From Natrarchaeobius oligotrophus (lineage in GTDB: Archaea; Halobacteriota; Halobacteria; Halobacteriales; Natrialbaceae): a DNA stretch of 64,000 nt. The stretch covers positions 1 to 64,000 of the forward strand of contig NZ_REFZ01000004.1 in assembly GCF_003841465.1 (NCBI RefSeq), given 5' to 3'. The notes under the pieces are model-generated. The model did not search any database, was not told the DNA's origin, and saw only the letters and a list, made by a program, of their open reading frames with translations. Below are positions 1-9,339 of this stretch, piece by piece. The translations under genes were made by a program, and so were the position numbers. Each line of letters opens with the position of its first letter. The stretch's first letter is position 1.

Positions 1-80
1 CGTTCTCGCGGCTTCCCTTCGTTGATCTGCTCCTTGAGTTCGTAGAGTTCCTCAAGCGTGATATCGTCAAGCCGACCCAT
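1..80 (-). CDS. IS630-type transposase, N-terminal fragment (runs off window)
   Basis: Reading leftwards from the ATG at 78-80 gives 26 codons beginning MGRLDDITLEELYELKEQ. This is the usual opening of the helix-turn-helix N-terminal part of haloarchaeal IS630-type transposases. The rest lies outside the window, so neither the DDE domain nor an intact gene can be confirmed. The adjacent hepT-like gene is cut at its 5' end, which fits an insertion here. A stand-alone HTH protein is the alternative. Confidence 0.55.
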   Translation of the reverse strand, partial: MGRLDDITLEELYELKEQINEGKPRE

Positions 81-124
81 TATCAACTCTACCACACCTA
101 TCGGTAAATAATTTCCTTAATCAC
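1..124. mobile_element. Right end of an IS630-like insertion sequence (partial)
   Basis: The transposase start at 80 is followed by about 40 nt of AT-rich sequence, and then directly by the interior of a hepT-like reading frame at about 122. IS630 elements insert at TA, and a TA lies at 125-126, but the exact end cannot be fixed because the other terminus is outside the window. The boundary is inferred from where the hepT homology begins. Confidence 0.45.
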
Positions 125-415
125 TATGAAGCATCGATCGATATCGGCGAAGAACTCGTCAAACACGAGTGCGGGCATTCACCCGAGAGCAATCCGGAAG
201 CGATGCGGACGCTCGGTCAGGTCGGGATCCTGTCGGATTCCGTTTGCGAAGAGATGGTCCAGGCCACGCAGTTTCGAAACGTGCTGGCGCACACGTACGG
301 CAACATCATCGAACACGATATCGTGTACAACGCACTGCAGGACCTCGAGCGGTACCGATCGTTCGTTCTCGAAATTCGAGACTACCTCGAATCCGCCGGT
401 GCGCTCGACGGCTGA
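122..415 (+). pseudogene. hepT: HepT-like (DUF86) HEPN toxin, 5'-truncated
   Basis: From about 122 the frame reads HYEASIDIGEELVKHECG and continues to a stop at 413-415. It keeps the HEPN active-site motif RNVLAHTYG (Rx4-6H), which cuts RNA or accepts AMP in HepT-MntA toxin-antitoxin pairs. Roughly the first 30-40 residues are missing and the frame enters insertion-sequence DNA. The only internal ATG, at 203, would leave about 70 residues lacking half of the helical bundle. No MNT nucleotidyltransferase antitoxin follows; the next gene is serB. This is most likely a dead remnant. Whether the 70-residue C-terminal piece is made is unknown. Confidence 0.7.
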
Positions 416-545
416 ACGGGATCTACGCTGCGAAATTGATTTTCGGCGGTCCAGTCCATTCGGTTCGTGGTGTCGTCCCTCTGCCTCGAGTTTCCAGGAG
501 CCGAAACCAGAACTGGGTTATTCGGGGGGCGACAAACGGCGGGCG

Positions 546-1190
546 ATGACAGTCGTCGCTTTCGACTTCGACGGGACGCTATCGGACTCGGAGATGACCG
601 TGTTGCTCGGGAACCGCTGTGGGGTCGCCGAGGAGATGGCGGAGATCACGGAACGCGCGATGAACGACGAGATCGGCTACGCCGAGAGCCTTCGCGAGCG
701 CGCCGCGCTGCTCGAGGACCTCCCGCGGGCGGACGCGCGAGCGGCGTTCGAGGAGGTCGTTCTCCGACCGGGTGCGGCCGACCTGATCGAGACGCTGAAC
801 GACGCCGGCGTGACGACGGCCATCCTGACCGGCGGATTCGAACGCGGCGTCGCCGCGGCCCTCGAACGCGAGGACGTCTCCGTCGATCACGTCGTCGCGA
901 ACCGACTGCCGATGGAAAACGATCGGTTAACCGGTGCGGTGGAGGGGCCGCTCATCGAGGGGACCAAAGACGACGCGCTCGAAGACCTCGCGTCGGACGT
1001 CGGCGTCGCTCTCGAGGAAACCGTCGCCATCGGCGACGGTGCGAACGACCTCCCGATGCTCGAGGTAGCGGGACTCGCCGTCGGCTTCGAGCCGAAGCCG
1101 GCCGTCGAACCTCACTGCGACGTCGTCGTCACCACGATGGCCGAGGCACACGAGACGCTGGTCGACGAAGCGGTTCTCGAGTCGCGCTGA
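546..1190 (+). CDS. serB: Phosphoserine phosphatase (HAD family)
   Basis: The 214-residue protein dephosphorylates O-phosphoserine in the last step of serine synthesis. HAD motif I, FDFDGTLSD, lies at residues 5-13. Motif II is LTGGFERG in the middle, with a conserved Lys in the IEGTKDD segment, and motif III is AIGDGANDLPML near the C-terminus, which supplies the Mg-binding Asp. The ATG at 546 puts the motif I Asp within the first ten residues, as in the family. A longer frame upstream runs through the hepT remnant and is not coding. It stands alone, and other small HAD phosphatases are the only real alternative. Confidence 0.88.
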   Translation: MTVVAFDFDGTLSDSEMTVLLGNRCGVAEEMAEITERAMNDEIGYAESLRERAALLEDLPRADARAAFEEVVLRPGAADLIETLNDAGVTTAILTGGFERGVAAALEREDVSVDHVVANRLPMENDRLTGAVEGPLIEGTKDDALEDLASDVGVALEETVAIGDGANDLPMLEVAGLAVGFEPKPAVEPHCDVVVTTMAEAHETLVDEAVLESR

Positions 1191-1378
1191 GCGTTCGCGG
1201 CTGATCTCTTCGCGTTCTCGGGCCGAACGCATCCGGTCGTCTCGCGCGTATCGACGCCGCCACGGATCGGTCGGGTCGCAACCGACCCGCGGAGTTTCAG
1301 GACGCCGAGACCGTCCCGTGCAACGACCGATTTCCACACCGAACGAGTTATTTACTCGCCTTCGAGTAAGTTACCACG

Positions 1379-1759
1379 ATGATGTGGCAAGACCTCGTAT
1401 TCATGGTTGGCAGCGGCCTCTCGATCGTTTTTCTCGCGCCGACGCTACGCGATGCGACCGCGCGCGTTCCCCTGGGGACGAGTTTGCCGTCGATGGGGAT
1501 CGGATTCGTCTACGCCGGAACCTTCGCGACGCTCGGGATGACGTTCTCCGCCGCCGGTTCGCTCGCGGCCGGCGCGATGTGGTCGATGATCGCACTGCTT
1601 CGCTCGCCCGCCTCCCGTCGCTTCGTCGAGTCGACCGGGCTCGCGCTGTTCGCGAGCGACGTCCGGCGGTGGCTGGACCGACGTCGCTCGGATCGTCCGC
1701 TCCACGAGCAGTACGTTCGCCTCGAGGACGCACGCGGACGCCGCCTGAACGATCACTGA
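1379..1759 (+). CDS. Small membrane protein, function unknown
   Basis: The 126-residue protein has an N-terminal hydrophobic segment (about residues 5-22) and a second hydrophobic stretch (about 35-70) that is probably two helices. A basic, Arg-rich cytoplasmic tail follows. I recognise no family with a known role. The alternative ATG at 1382 is equally good. A TTATTTACT sequence about 30 nt upstream could be a TATA box. The last nine codons are duplicated 12 nt past the stop. Confidence 0.65.
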   Translation: MMWQDLVFMVGSGLSIVFLAPTLRDATARVPLGTSLPSMGIGFVYAGTFATLGMTFSAAGSLAAGAMWSMIALLRSPASRRFVESTGLALFASDVRRWLDRRRSDRPLHEQYVRLEDARGRRLNDH

Positions 1760-1796
1760 TCGCTCCGAACGCACACGGACGCCGCCTGACGATCAC
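1730..1796 (+). repeat. Direct duplication of the 3' end of the preceding gene
   Basis: The 27 nt at 1730-1756, the last codons of the 1379 gene, recur at 1771-1796 with one substitution and one deleted base. The shared core is CGGACGCCGCCTGA. The second copy lies outside the gene and has no start codon. Confidence 0.75.
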
Positions 1797-1939
1797 GGAC
1801 GCCGTCTTTTCGCTCGGTCACTCGTCGGGCCACCGTATCCGACCGGAAGGTGCAACCGCCGGACGGTCGCGGTCTCACCGGAGCCGACGGGCGATGGTCC
1901 CCACGACGTCCGGTGGCTCGCGTCGGTCGCCGGATTCCG

Positions 1940-3145
1940 TCACTCCGAAAACAGGCTCGTGTGGACGGGCGCGAACGACTCGGTTTCGACCGGCTCCTCG
2001 TCGGTGTCGGTGATCGATCGTCCGTCGAGTCCCGTCGCGAGCAGGTCGGACAGCGGCGGACCGACCTTCTCGGGTTCGACGAGGAATGCGTCGTGGCCGT
2101 GGTCGGATTCGACCACGTGGTGGGCGACGTCGACGCCGGCGTCCCGACACGCGTCCGCCAGCGCCTCCGACTGTTCGACGGTGAAGTGCCAGTCCCCGGT
2201 GAACGACAGCACGAGCAGTTCGCCCTCGAACGCCGCGAGCGCGTCCGCGTCGGACTCGTAGCCCGCCGAGAGGTCGAAGTCGTCCATCGCCCGGGTCATA
2301 TATAGGTAGCTGTTCGCGTCGAAACGGTCGGTGAACTTCTCCGCCTGGTAGTCCAGGTAGGATTCGACCTCGCGATACGGGAAGAAGGCGGCCGCCGGAT
2401 CCGGCGGCTCCTCGCGGACCGTCTCCCGGCCGGCCGACCGTCGGCCGAACTTGCGGGACATCGACGCCTTCGAGAGGTACATGATGTGGCCGATCTGGCG
2501 CGCTCGAGCCAGCCCGTCCTCGGGCTCGGGGCCGCCGTAGTAGTGGCCGCCGTTCCAGTTCGGATCGCTCGTGATCGCGCGCCTGGCGACGGTGTCGAGC
2601 GCGAGACACTGTGGATCGAGACGCGCCGCCGCGGCGACCGCGGCCGCGCGTTCGACGTCGTCCGGGTACCGGCGCAGCCAGTCGAGGACGTTCATGCCGC
2701 CGACGCTGCCGCCGACGACGGCGTGGAGCCTGCCAACGCCGAGCGCGTCGAGCAACTCCCGCTGTGCGCGCGTCCAGTCGCCGACCGTCACCGGCGGAAA
2801 GGCGGTCCCGTACGGCTCGCCGGTCTCCGGATCCGTGCTCGCGGGACCCGTCGTTCCGTAGCACGATCCGGGAACGTTGGCACAGACGACGTAGTACTCG
2901 GTCGTATCGATCGCCTTTCCCGGGCCGACGACGTCACCCCACCACGCGCGGGCCTGGCCCGCGGTCTCGCCGCCGGCGTCCGGTCGCCTGGCGACGTGGG
3001 CGCTCCCGGTCAGGGCGTGACAGATCAACACGGCGTTCGAGCCGTCGAACTCGCCGTACGTCTCGTAGGCCATCTCGAGCGATGGGATCGACTCCCCCGA
3101 GAGGAACTGGAACTCGCCGAGGTCGACGGCGTCTCTCGTCGTCAT
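1940..3145 (-). CDS. metX: Homoserine O-acetyltransferase
   Basis: The 401-residue alpha/beta-hydrolase enzyme makes O-acetyl-L-homoserine from homoserine and acetyl-CoA, feeding MetY. The [10 protein letters not shown] segment, the oxyanion region, the nucleophile elbow [12 protein letters not shown] and a C-terminal [10 protein letters not shown] segment carrying the catalytic His are all seen, as expected for MetX. The ATG at 3143-3145 overlaps the metY stop in ATGA, showing translational coupling. An upstream in-frame start would lie inside metY and is rejected. A family with the same fold uses succinyl-CoA; acetyl is the usual case in haloarchaea. Confidence 0.92.
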   Translation of the reverse strand: MTTRDAVDLGEFQFLSGESIPSLEMAYETYGEFDGSNAVLICHALTGSAHVARRPDAGGETAGQARAWWGDVVGPGKAIDTTEYYVVCANVPGSCYGTTGPASTDPETGEPYGTAFPPVTVGDWTRAQRELLDALGVGRLHAVVGGSVGGMNVLDWLRRYPDDVERAAAVAAAARLDPQCLALDTVARRAITSDPNWNGGHYYGGPEPEDGLARARQIGHIMYLSKASMSRKFGRRSAGRETVREEPPDPAAAFFPYREVESYLDYQAEKFTDRFDANSYLYMTRAMDDFDLSAGYESDADALAAFEGELLVLSFTGDWHFTVEQSEALADACRDAGVDVAHHVVESDHGHDAFLVEPEKVGPPLSDLLATGLDGRSITDTDEEPVETESFAPVHTSLFSE

Positions 3146-4488
3146 GGTCGGGTCGCACCCCCGGACGCCGCCCGCGTCGCGGTCTCGATCGCGCACTCGA
3201 GGTCGGCGAGGACGTCTTCGGGATCTTCGATACCGACCGACATCCTGACGAGGTCGGGCGTGACGCCGGCATCTTCCCGTTCGGCCGGCGAGAGCTGGCC
3301 ATGAGTCGTGCTCGCGGGGTGGATGACGAGCGTCTTCGCGTCGCCGATGTTCGCGAGAAACTGAGCGACCTCGACGCTCTCACAGAAGCGCTTTCCGCCC
3401 TCGTATCCGGTCTCGAGGCCGAACGCGATCATGCCGCCGTAGTCGTCGAGATAGCGCGACGCGTTGTCGTGGGTCGGATGGTCGGGGAGGCCGGGATAGG
3501 TGACCCAGGCGACGTCGTCGTGGTCCTCGAGAAAGTCCGCGACGATGGCGGCGTTCTCGCAGTGTTTTTCGACCCGGAGCGGGAGCGACTCGATACCCTG
3601 GAGGGTCTGCCAGGCGTCGAACGGCGACTGCTGGTTGCCGAGGCTGCGAAGCGAGCGAAATCGCGCCGCCTCGGCGAACGGCGCTTCGGGAAAGTCACGC
3701 GAGAAATCGACGTCGTGGTAGGCGTGGTTCTGGCCGGCGATCTCGTCGTAGCCGTGGTCGCCCCAGGGAAACGAGCCGCCGTCGACGAGGACGCCGCCGA
3801 CCGTCGTCCCGGAGCCGTGGAGCCACTTGGTCGTCGACTCCCAGACGACGTCCGCGCCGCACTCGAGGGGGCGACAGAGCGCGGGCGTCGCGAACGTGTT
3901 GTCGACGACCAGCGGCACGCCGTTGTCGTGGGCGATCGCCGCGATGCGTTCGAAATCCGGCGTGACGAGCGAAGGGTTGCCGACCGTCTCGACGTGGACG
4001 AACGCGGTGTCCTCGTCGATGGCCTCCTCGTAGGCCTCGTACTCGAGCGTGGAGACGAACCGTGCGTCGATGTTTCGTCGCGACGCCGTCTTGGAGAAGT
4101 AGGCCGTGGTCCCGCCGTAGGAATCGGTCGAGCAGACCACGTTGTCGCCCGCCTCGGCGAGAATCAGGACCGCGGAGTCGAGGGCGGCCATGCCGCTCGC
4201 CGTCGCGACCGCGCCCGCGCCGCTTTCGAGGTCGGCCAGCCGTTCCTCGAGCACCTCCACCGTCGGGTTGCTGATCCGCGAGTAGATGTGGCCGTCGTCC
4301 TCGAGCGCGTAGCGGGCGGCGGCGGTGTCGGCGTCGTCGAAGACGTAGGAGGTCGTCTGATAGATCGGCGGTGCCATCGCCCCGGTCCCCGGATCGGGGC
4401 GCTGTCCGGCGTGTACGCTTCGTGTCCCGAATCCACGCCCGGGACAGTCCGAACCGTCGTCGGACCCGTCGCTCGCGTCGTCGCTCAT
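3142..4488 (-). CDS. metY: O-acetylhomoserine sulfhydrylase (PLP-dependent)
   Basis: The 448-residue cytosolic enzyme of the Cys/Met metabolism PLP family makes homocysteine (or methionine) directly from O-acetylhomoserine and sulfide (or methanethiol). [11 protein letters not shown] and [10 protein letters not shown] mark the N-terminus. The cofactor Lys sits in [10 protein letters not shown], and the VVDNTFATP strand and [10 protein letters not shown] segment are typical of the sulfhydrylase branch. A cystathionine gamma-synthase role is less likely because metX follows directly with a 4-bp overlap. The ATG at 4488 removes nine unconvincing residues from the longest frame. Confidence 0.9.
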   Translation of the reverse strand: MSDDASDGSDDGSDCPGRGFGTRSVHAGQRPDPGTGAMAPPIYQTTSYVFDDADTAAARYALEDDGHIYSRISNPTVEVLEERLADLESGAGAVATASGMAALDSAVLILAEAGDNVVCSTDSYGGTTAYFSKTASRRNIDARFVSTLEYEAYEEAIDEDTAFVHVETVGNPSLVTPDFERIAAIAHDNGVPLVVDNTFATPALCRPLECGADVVWESTTKWLHGSGTTVGGVLVDGGSFPWGDHGYDEIAGQNHAYHDVDFSRDFPEAPFAEAARFRSLRSLGNQQSPFDAWQTLQGIESLPLRVEKHCENAAIVADFLEDHDDVAWVTYPGLPDHPTHDNASRYLDDYGGMIAFGLETGYEGGKRFCESVEVAQFLANIGDAKTLVIHPASTTHGQLSPAEREDAGVTPDLVRMSVGIEDPEDVLADLECAIETATRAASGGATRP

Positions 4489-4492
4489 GTTT

Positions 4493-4504
4493 AGTATGCA
4501 TACT
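4493..4504. promoter_or_regulatory. Perfect 12-bp palindrome in front of metY (candidate operator)
   Basis: AGTATGCATACT at 4493-4504 is a perfect inverted repeat, 5-16 nt upstream of the metY ATG. An AT-rich CATATGTGT stretch at about 4512-4520 is at a TATA-box distance. In a leaderless transcript this puts the palindrome over or next to the transcription start, where a repressor would act. No regulator is identified. Confidence 0.4.
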
Positions 4505-4656
4505 CCTCTACACACATATGCGTCTCAGTAACGGCAAAAACCGCTGTCCGTGCTGACGTTTGACATTCCTGCATGGCTCTCGTGGGGCGTATCGATCCCT
4601 TAACCCGATATTTTAGCTATGCTGAACTTTAGTACCGACCGATTCGTACCGATCTG

Positions 4657-5961
4657 GTGATGCCCGATATGACCCTCCAACGCGTATCGAGCGACCGACG
4701 AACGAGACGGCTGTTACTCGGCTTACTCGTTCTGACGGTTGGAAGTGCCGTTCTCGCGGTCCCCGTCGCTGCCGACGACGTACAGGACGAATACGCCGAC
4801 AGACTGGAGTTCGTCGAGCTACCGTACGAGACTGAACCACCGGAAACGGCGGAAATGGACGTAAAAGACACCGGTAGAGAACCGTTCGAATTCGAAATCG
4901 AATCCAGCGGCGACCACTTCCACCTCGACGCCGAAATCGTGCCAGCCGAAGACGAAACGACGATCGAGCTGGACACGGCGAACGTCGGCGACGGCGATCC
5001 GAACGCGTACCTGTCCGCGACGGACGCAGAGGTCCGAAACGTCACGGTCCACGATCACGAAATCCCGGACGACGAACTCCCCGGGGGAGCCTACAGTATC
5101 CGAGTCACTAACGAGGAGTCGATAAACGCGGGGACGCTCGTCGTCGAGCCGATTGTGCGGTCTGATACGCCGTGGCGCATGAACCGGTCAGACATCGAGC
5201 GAAACGGCACGGTGATGGTGACCGGAACGACCGGAATCGAACCCGGAGAGACGATCACTGTCGAACTCGAGACGGAAAACGGCGACGACGCGTACCGTCT
5301 CACGAACGAGACGACTGTCGACGATAACGGGGAGTTCGACGCAGCGCTCGATCTGAGCGCCGCGCCGACTGACGCGCGGCTCACCGTGACGTTCGAACAC
5401 GACGACGTGGTGAGACAGTCCCATCCCCTCCGAGTCCACGAGGACCTGGCCGGCGAGAACCTCGAGTCCGAAAGTAACGGGATCGTTATCGTCACGGAAG
5501 GCGAGCAACTCGAACTGGAAGCGGCCCCCGACCGGCAGTTCACGGGAGAAGCCGAACTCGAGGAGGACGAGACGGTCGACGTCCGCGTTCGATCGACCGA
5601 GGGACAGTCGTTTCTCGCCACCGACGAAGCGGCGGTCGACGAGTACGGGACCTTCGACGTGAGCCTCGACCTCGAGGTCATCGAACCGGGGACGGAATTC
5701 GTCGTCGAGGCCGAAGCGAGCGACGATCCCAACGTCAACGCTACCGTTCCCGGCGTCGTCGTCGAGCCGACCGAAGCGACGGAGCACGCGACGAGCGATG
5801 GCGGAACCGAGACCGAACTGGACGACGGCGACCGGGAAGATGACGCGACGATCCCCGTCTCGTCCACCGCCAGGGGTATCGGAGCCCTCGCTGTCGGGAC
5901 CGTGGTGTCGATCGTCGGCATCGGGACGTTGCTCGGGTTCGGCAGATTGCGTTCCGCATGA
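4657..5961 (+). CDS. Secreted surface protein with Ig-like/BGTF-type domains
   Basis: The 434-residue protein has a signal peptide at about residues 17-40 (LLLGLLVLTVGSAVLAVPVAA) and a strongly acidic ectodomain. It ends in one membrane helix (about 405-425) followed by a short basic tail. Two similar beta-rich modules, each with V-TG-TG/E-GETITVELE-type strands and VD-(N/Y)GEFD/GTFDV turns, resemble the BGTF domain of haloarchaeal surface glycoproteins. The C-terminal anchor lacks a PGF motif. The first of several in-frame ATGs (4657, 4660, 4669) is used. It is probably a cell-envelope structural or protease-associated protein. Confidence 0.7.
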   Translation: MMPDMTLQRVSSDRRTRRLLLGLLVLTVGSAVLAVPVAADDVQDEYADRLEFVELPYETEPPETAEMDVKDTGREPFEFEIESSGDHFHLDAEIVPAEDETTIELDTANVGDGDPNAYLSATDAEVRNVTVHDHEIPDDELPGGAYSIRVTNEESINAGTLVVEPIVRSDTPWRMNRSDIERNGTVMVTGTTGIEPGETITVELETENGDDAYRLTNETTVDDNGEFDAALDLSAAPTDARLTVTFEHDDVVRQSHPLRVHEDLAGENLESESNGIVIVTEGEQLELEAAPDRQFTGEAELEEDETVDVRVRSTEGQSFLATDEAAVDEYGTFDVSLDLEVIEPGTEFVVEAEASDDPNVNATVPGVVVEPTEATEHATSDGGTETELDDGDREDDATIPVSSTARGIGALAVGTVVSIVGIGTLLGFGRLRSA

Positions 5962-6298
5962 ACTCGCCACCCGACGAATAGCGTAGCCAGTGAGAGTCGA
6001 TAGACGGCCGATCGCACGAGGTGACCGCGGTTCGGAGCGCACGCGGTTCGGAGCGAGCGAAGCGAGCGAGAACCGCGGACTGGCGAACGGGGAACGAAGT
6101 GACCCGTGAGCAGAGCAAAGCGAGCGAGAACCCCAGTCCGTGCGATCAGTGTGTACTTCGTTTGAGCAATCACTATATGATACTCGTCCTAGCCACTGCT
6201 CGACCTTCGGGAGATCAGAACGTTCATCGGTACCGTACCGGAATGCAGACGACGAACGCGACGGCGGATGCCGAATCCGCTGGCAGTTACTCGTATCG
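5962..6298. repeat. Intergenic region with two nested inverted repeats and GCGAGCGAAGCGAGCGAG-type sequence
   Basis: This 337-nt gap holds CCGCGGTTC (6025-6033) facing GAACCGCGG (6070-6078), and GGACTGG (6077-6083) facing CCAGTCC (6133-6139). The loops contain the simple GAGCGAGC/GAAGCGAGC motif that recurs at 32720-32800 and 40260-40320. The two hairpins abut, so only minor overlap at 6077-6078 prevents both forming. No gene is supported. The last 100 nt are AT-richer and probably hold the promoter of the protease gene. Confidence 0.55.
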
Positions 6299-7588
6299 AT
6301 GAAACACGGAAAATTCGCCGTCGTCCTGCTCGTCGTCGCCATCGTTGCGGCGACCGCTGCGGGACTCGGCTATCTCGCTGTGACGATAGACGCGACGACG
6401 GGCGACGAGAGCGTCGACGAGGCGATCGTGCCGGGCGACGAGACTGTCGAGCCGATCCACGACGCCGGTACGACCGGCGAGAACGTCTCCGTCGGGGTGA
6501 TCGACGTGACCGGGTTCGATCTCGAGCATCGAGCGCTCGAGGACCGGGTCGCCGGCGAGGCTTCGTTCGGCACCGACGCGGCCGCCGTCGATTCGGGCGA
6601 TCGTCACGGGACGTCGGCGGCCGTAACAGTCGCCGGAACCGCACCGGACGCGTCGCTGTACCTCGCCACGTTCGAGACGGCCGACGATTACGCAGCCGCC
6701 GTCGAGTGGTTGCTTGACGAGGACGTCGACGTGATCGTCGCGCCGGTGTCGGACGCCGGAACGCTCGGCGACGGAACCTCCTCGATTGCCGAGGCGACGA
6801 CCGAGGCGACCGAACGCGGTACTGTCGTTGTCGCGCCCGCGGGAAACCTCGGGGACGCTCACTGGCGCGGCGAGTACGATCCCGACGAGAACGGCGTTCA
6901 CATATTCGACGAGGGTCCCCTCAACGACGTGACGGGGCCGCCGGGCCAAGGCGAGTTCCACCTCGCGTGGAACGATCCGGACCGGGACTACCGGCTGGAA
7001 CTCCACCGCGTTCGGGACGACGGGACGACCGAGCTTGTCGCCCAGTCGCTTTCGCGGGAAAACGGGAACGTCTCGAGCGAACGGCTCACCGCGCGGCTCG
7101 CCGACGATCGGTACGCGCTCGTCGTCCGGGGTCCGGAACGCCGGACCGACACCCGGATTCGGGTGGCGTCGTCGACTCACTCGCTGTCGGCGGTGCGGGC
7201 GTCAGGGAGCGTCGTCGACCCCGCCGCAGCGCCCGGAACGATCTCCGTGGGATCGGTCGACGCAACCTCGGACGAGGTCGAACGGTACAGCTCTCGCGGA
7301 CCGACCGCAGACGGTCGACTCGGCGTTCACGTGGTCGCCCCGAGTACTCATTCCGTTCCCGGACACCCGCCGTTCGAAGGAACGTCGGCATCGGCGGCGT
7401 ACGTCGGCGGCGTCGCGGCGCTCGTCGTTGACGCCGATCCCGACCTCAAGCCAGACGAAGTTCGCTGGACCATCGCATCCACGGCCGACCCGGTCGACGG
7501 GGTCGACGCCGGAAGCGGCCACGGTGCAGTCGATCCCGTCGCTGCGGTTTCGGCTGCGTCCGCGGACGCCGAGGACGAGTCGACCTGA
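6299..7588 (+). CDS. Membrane-anchored subtilisin-like serine protease (S8)
   Basis: The 429-residue protein has an N-terminal membrane helix (about residues 7-30) and then a subtilase domain. The triad can be placed at Asp69 (VGVIDVTG), His103 (RHGTSAA) and Ser363 (GTSASAAY), with the oxyanion Asn183 in APAGNLGD. About 90 residues of beta-rich sequence are inserted between the Asn and Ser blocks. The helix has no obvious signal-peptidase site, so it is probably a membrane anchor with the protease outside the cell. The ATG at 6299 is chosen because residues before it in the open frame have no membrane or protease features. Confidence 0.82.
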   Translation: MKHGKFAVVLLVVAIVAATAAGLGYLAVTIDATTGDESVDEAIVPGDETVEPIHDAGTTGENVSVGVIDVTGFDLEHRALEDRVAGEASFGTDAAAVDSGDRHGTSAAVTVAGTAPDASLYLATFETADDYAAAVEWLLDEDVDVIVAPVSDAGTLGDGTSSIAEATTEATERGTVVVAPAGNLGDAHWRGEYDPDENGVHIFDEGPLNDVTGPPGQGEFHLAWNDPDRDYRLELHRVRDDGTTELVAQSLSRENGNVSSERLTARLADDRYALVVRGPERRTDTRIRVASSTHSLSAVRASGSVVDPAAAPGTISVGSVDATSDEVERYSSRGPTADGRLGVHVVAPSTHSVPGHPPFEGTSASAAYVGGVAALVVDADPDLKPDEVRWTIASTADPVDGVDAGSGHGAVDPVAAVSAASADAEDEST

Positions 7589-7681
7589 GCAAGCGCCTCG
7601 GGAATCTATCCCGTCCCGCCGCTCAAATAGTCGTTTAACGTATGGAAACCTATGTGATAGTCGAGGACCGAGCGAGGCGTA

Positions 7682-8296
7682 ATGTCGACGCTTACGGATC
7701 TGTTGCCGGCCGAACCGGCCTCGCCCGACGCGGAACTTCGCGTCGTCGACGTCGGGGACGAGGAAGCGGACGAACTCTTCGACGTGCTCTCGAGCGAGAC
7801 GCGCCGAAACGCGTATCGAAGCCTGTTCGACGAACCGGCGACGGTTTCGGAACTGGCCAACCGACTCGACACCTCGGTTCAGAACGTCTCCCACCACGTC
7901 TCGATGCTCGAGGATGCGACGCTCGTCGAACCCGTCGGACGGCGTTACTCGGAGAAGGGAAACGAGATGGTGGTCTACGGTCCCGCAAGCGATCCCCTCG
8001 TGTTCGTCGGTCGACCGGAAGCCCGACCCCGGCTCGAGCAGTCGCTCTCTGAACTGATCACCGGCATCGGGATCGTCGCCGCCGGTGCGTTGTTCGTCCA
8101 GTGGGGAGTCTACGAACTGTTCGCGACTGACGAGTCGGGAACGGGCGGCATCGATCCGGCCAGTTACGTGGCCGAAAGCGACGGAACCCAAGGCCTGCTC
8201 GTGTGGATCGTCTTCGAGGCCGGGGAACCGGGATTGGTCTTCTTTTTCGTCTGTTTGTTCGTCGCTGCAATCGCCTCGTTCGCACTCCGGCGGTGA
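7682..8296 (+). CDS. ArsR-type winged-helix regulator with two membrane helices
   Basis: The 204-residue protein has an N-terminal HTH, with DVLSSETRRNAYRSLFD and the recognition-helix region TSVQNVSHHVSMLEDA (residues about 30-85). Two C-terminal membrane helices follow (about 120-140 and 180-200). This soluble-HTH plus membrane layout is common in haloarchaea and suggests a membrane-tethered regulator sensing an envelope or extracellular signal. The protease directly upstream on the same strand is a possible partner or target, which is inference from position only. Confidence 0.75.
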   Translation: MSTLTDLLPAEPASPDAELRVVDVGDEEADELFDVLSSETRRNAYRSLFDEPATVSELANRLDTSVQNVSHHVSMLEDATLVEPVGRRYSEKGNEMVVYGPASDPLVFVGRPEARPRLEQSLSELITGIGIVAAGALFVQWGVYELFATDESGTGGIDPASYVAESDGTQGLLVWIVFEAGEPGLVFFFVCLFVAAIASFALRR

Positions 8297-8480
8297 TTCA
8301 CCCCCGATTCCGACTGCCTCTGGTATGGAGAATCGATCTGCCTACCGCGTGTGGATTGTCGCGCGGGGCGTACGCGTTCTCCCTGGGATGTTCCTGCGGG
8401 CTTTCACGCCGTACCGCTGTGACGCGTCTGATTCGATACGTTCCCGCTGAAGGTCTCGCGAGGCCGTCGCAGTTCGTGGT

Positions 8481-9137
8481 CTACTCGTGTCGGACTCCCT
8501 CGAGAAGCGTCCGAACCGACGACGCCTCGACGTCGACGCCGAGCAGTCGCGGATAGACCGCGACGCAGAGGACGAAGTCGTCACCGTGAGCGACGGGTTC
8601 GCTGACGTGCAGCGTGACGTCGAGGCGTCGTCCGGCCTCGACGAGTCGAGCCTGCGCGCGGTACCGGACCACCGTCGTCTCCGCGTCCAGCACCGTCGCC
8701 GTCTCCTCGTCGACGGCCCGTTCGATCTCGAGTCCGTCGTAGCGCTCCTGGATCAACGCGACGAGTTCGTCCGTCGAGTACTCCCCGACCGGGTTGTGCG
8801 TTCGGCCGAGAACGGACACCTGCGGCGTCGAGAGAACGATGAAGACGGCGGCCTGAAGCCGCGTCAGTCCGAGCCCCTCGAGCGAGATCGCTCGGTCGTA
8901 CTCGGCGTACCAGTTGATCACTTCGATCGTCCGCTCGAGGCCGAACAGCCCGACCGGATGGTCGACGATCAGTTCGTCGACGACGTGCTCGTCGTAGCCG
9001 ACCGCCGATCGAGCCTCCTCGGAGACCGTCGCCGGTGACGAAGAGAGCGTTCCGCGAAGCGGATCCGTACAGCCGGCGATCGCTGCCGTCCCCGCCACCA
9101 CACCCGTCGCGAGAACCGTTCGGCGCGTGACTGTCAT
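8481..9137 (-). CDS. Tat-exported lipoprotein, DUF6517-like
   Basis: The 218-residue protein starts TVTRRTVLATG and has the lipobox AAIAGC, a twin-arginine signal followed by a lipid-anchored Cys. The mature part contains FIVLSTPQVSVLGR and NPVGEYSTDELV, which I recognise from the haloarchaeal DUF6517 family. Its function is unknown. An earlier in-frame ATG at 9161 would add eight residues. It faces the MFS gene head to head with about 200 nt between starts. Lipoprotein location outside the membrane is well supported by the signal. Confidence 0.78.
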   Translation of the reverse strand: MTVTRRTVLATGVVAGTAAIAGCTDPLRGTLSSSPATVSEEARSAVGYDEHVVDELIVDHPVGLFGLERTIEVINWYAEYDRAISLEGLGLTRLQAAVFIVLSTPQVSVLGRTHNPVGEYSTDELVALIQERYDGLEIERAVDEETATVLDAETTVVRYRAQARLVEAGRRLDVTLHVSEPVAHGDDFVLCVAVYPRLLGVDVEASSVRTLLEGVRHE

Positions 9138-9339
9138 CGAACGAGACGCGTCGCCAGCCATCGAAAAGCCGTCGGTTTCGGCCGGCGGTGACGTGACCCG
9201 ACGGTCCCGTCCCCGCGATCGAAAACGCGAGACGAAGCCGATGAACGGGACGAGATCGACGGAACGAGACGGACGCACTCGCTCGCCCGGAAACCGGGAG
9301 CGTCGGCCGTCCGCTCGAGGGATCGAGACGGACGAGTTC

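Noticed and set aside
203-415. Intact 70-residue HEPN protein starting at the ATG at 203
   Set aside because: Homology to HepT continues in frame upstream of this ATG to about 122, showing truncation rather than a true start.
8340-8460. Possible fifth copy of the intergenic hairpin, from a GTTCCTGCGG block at 8390
   Set aside because: Neither arm of the family consensus occurs at the expected 90-105 nt on either side.
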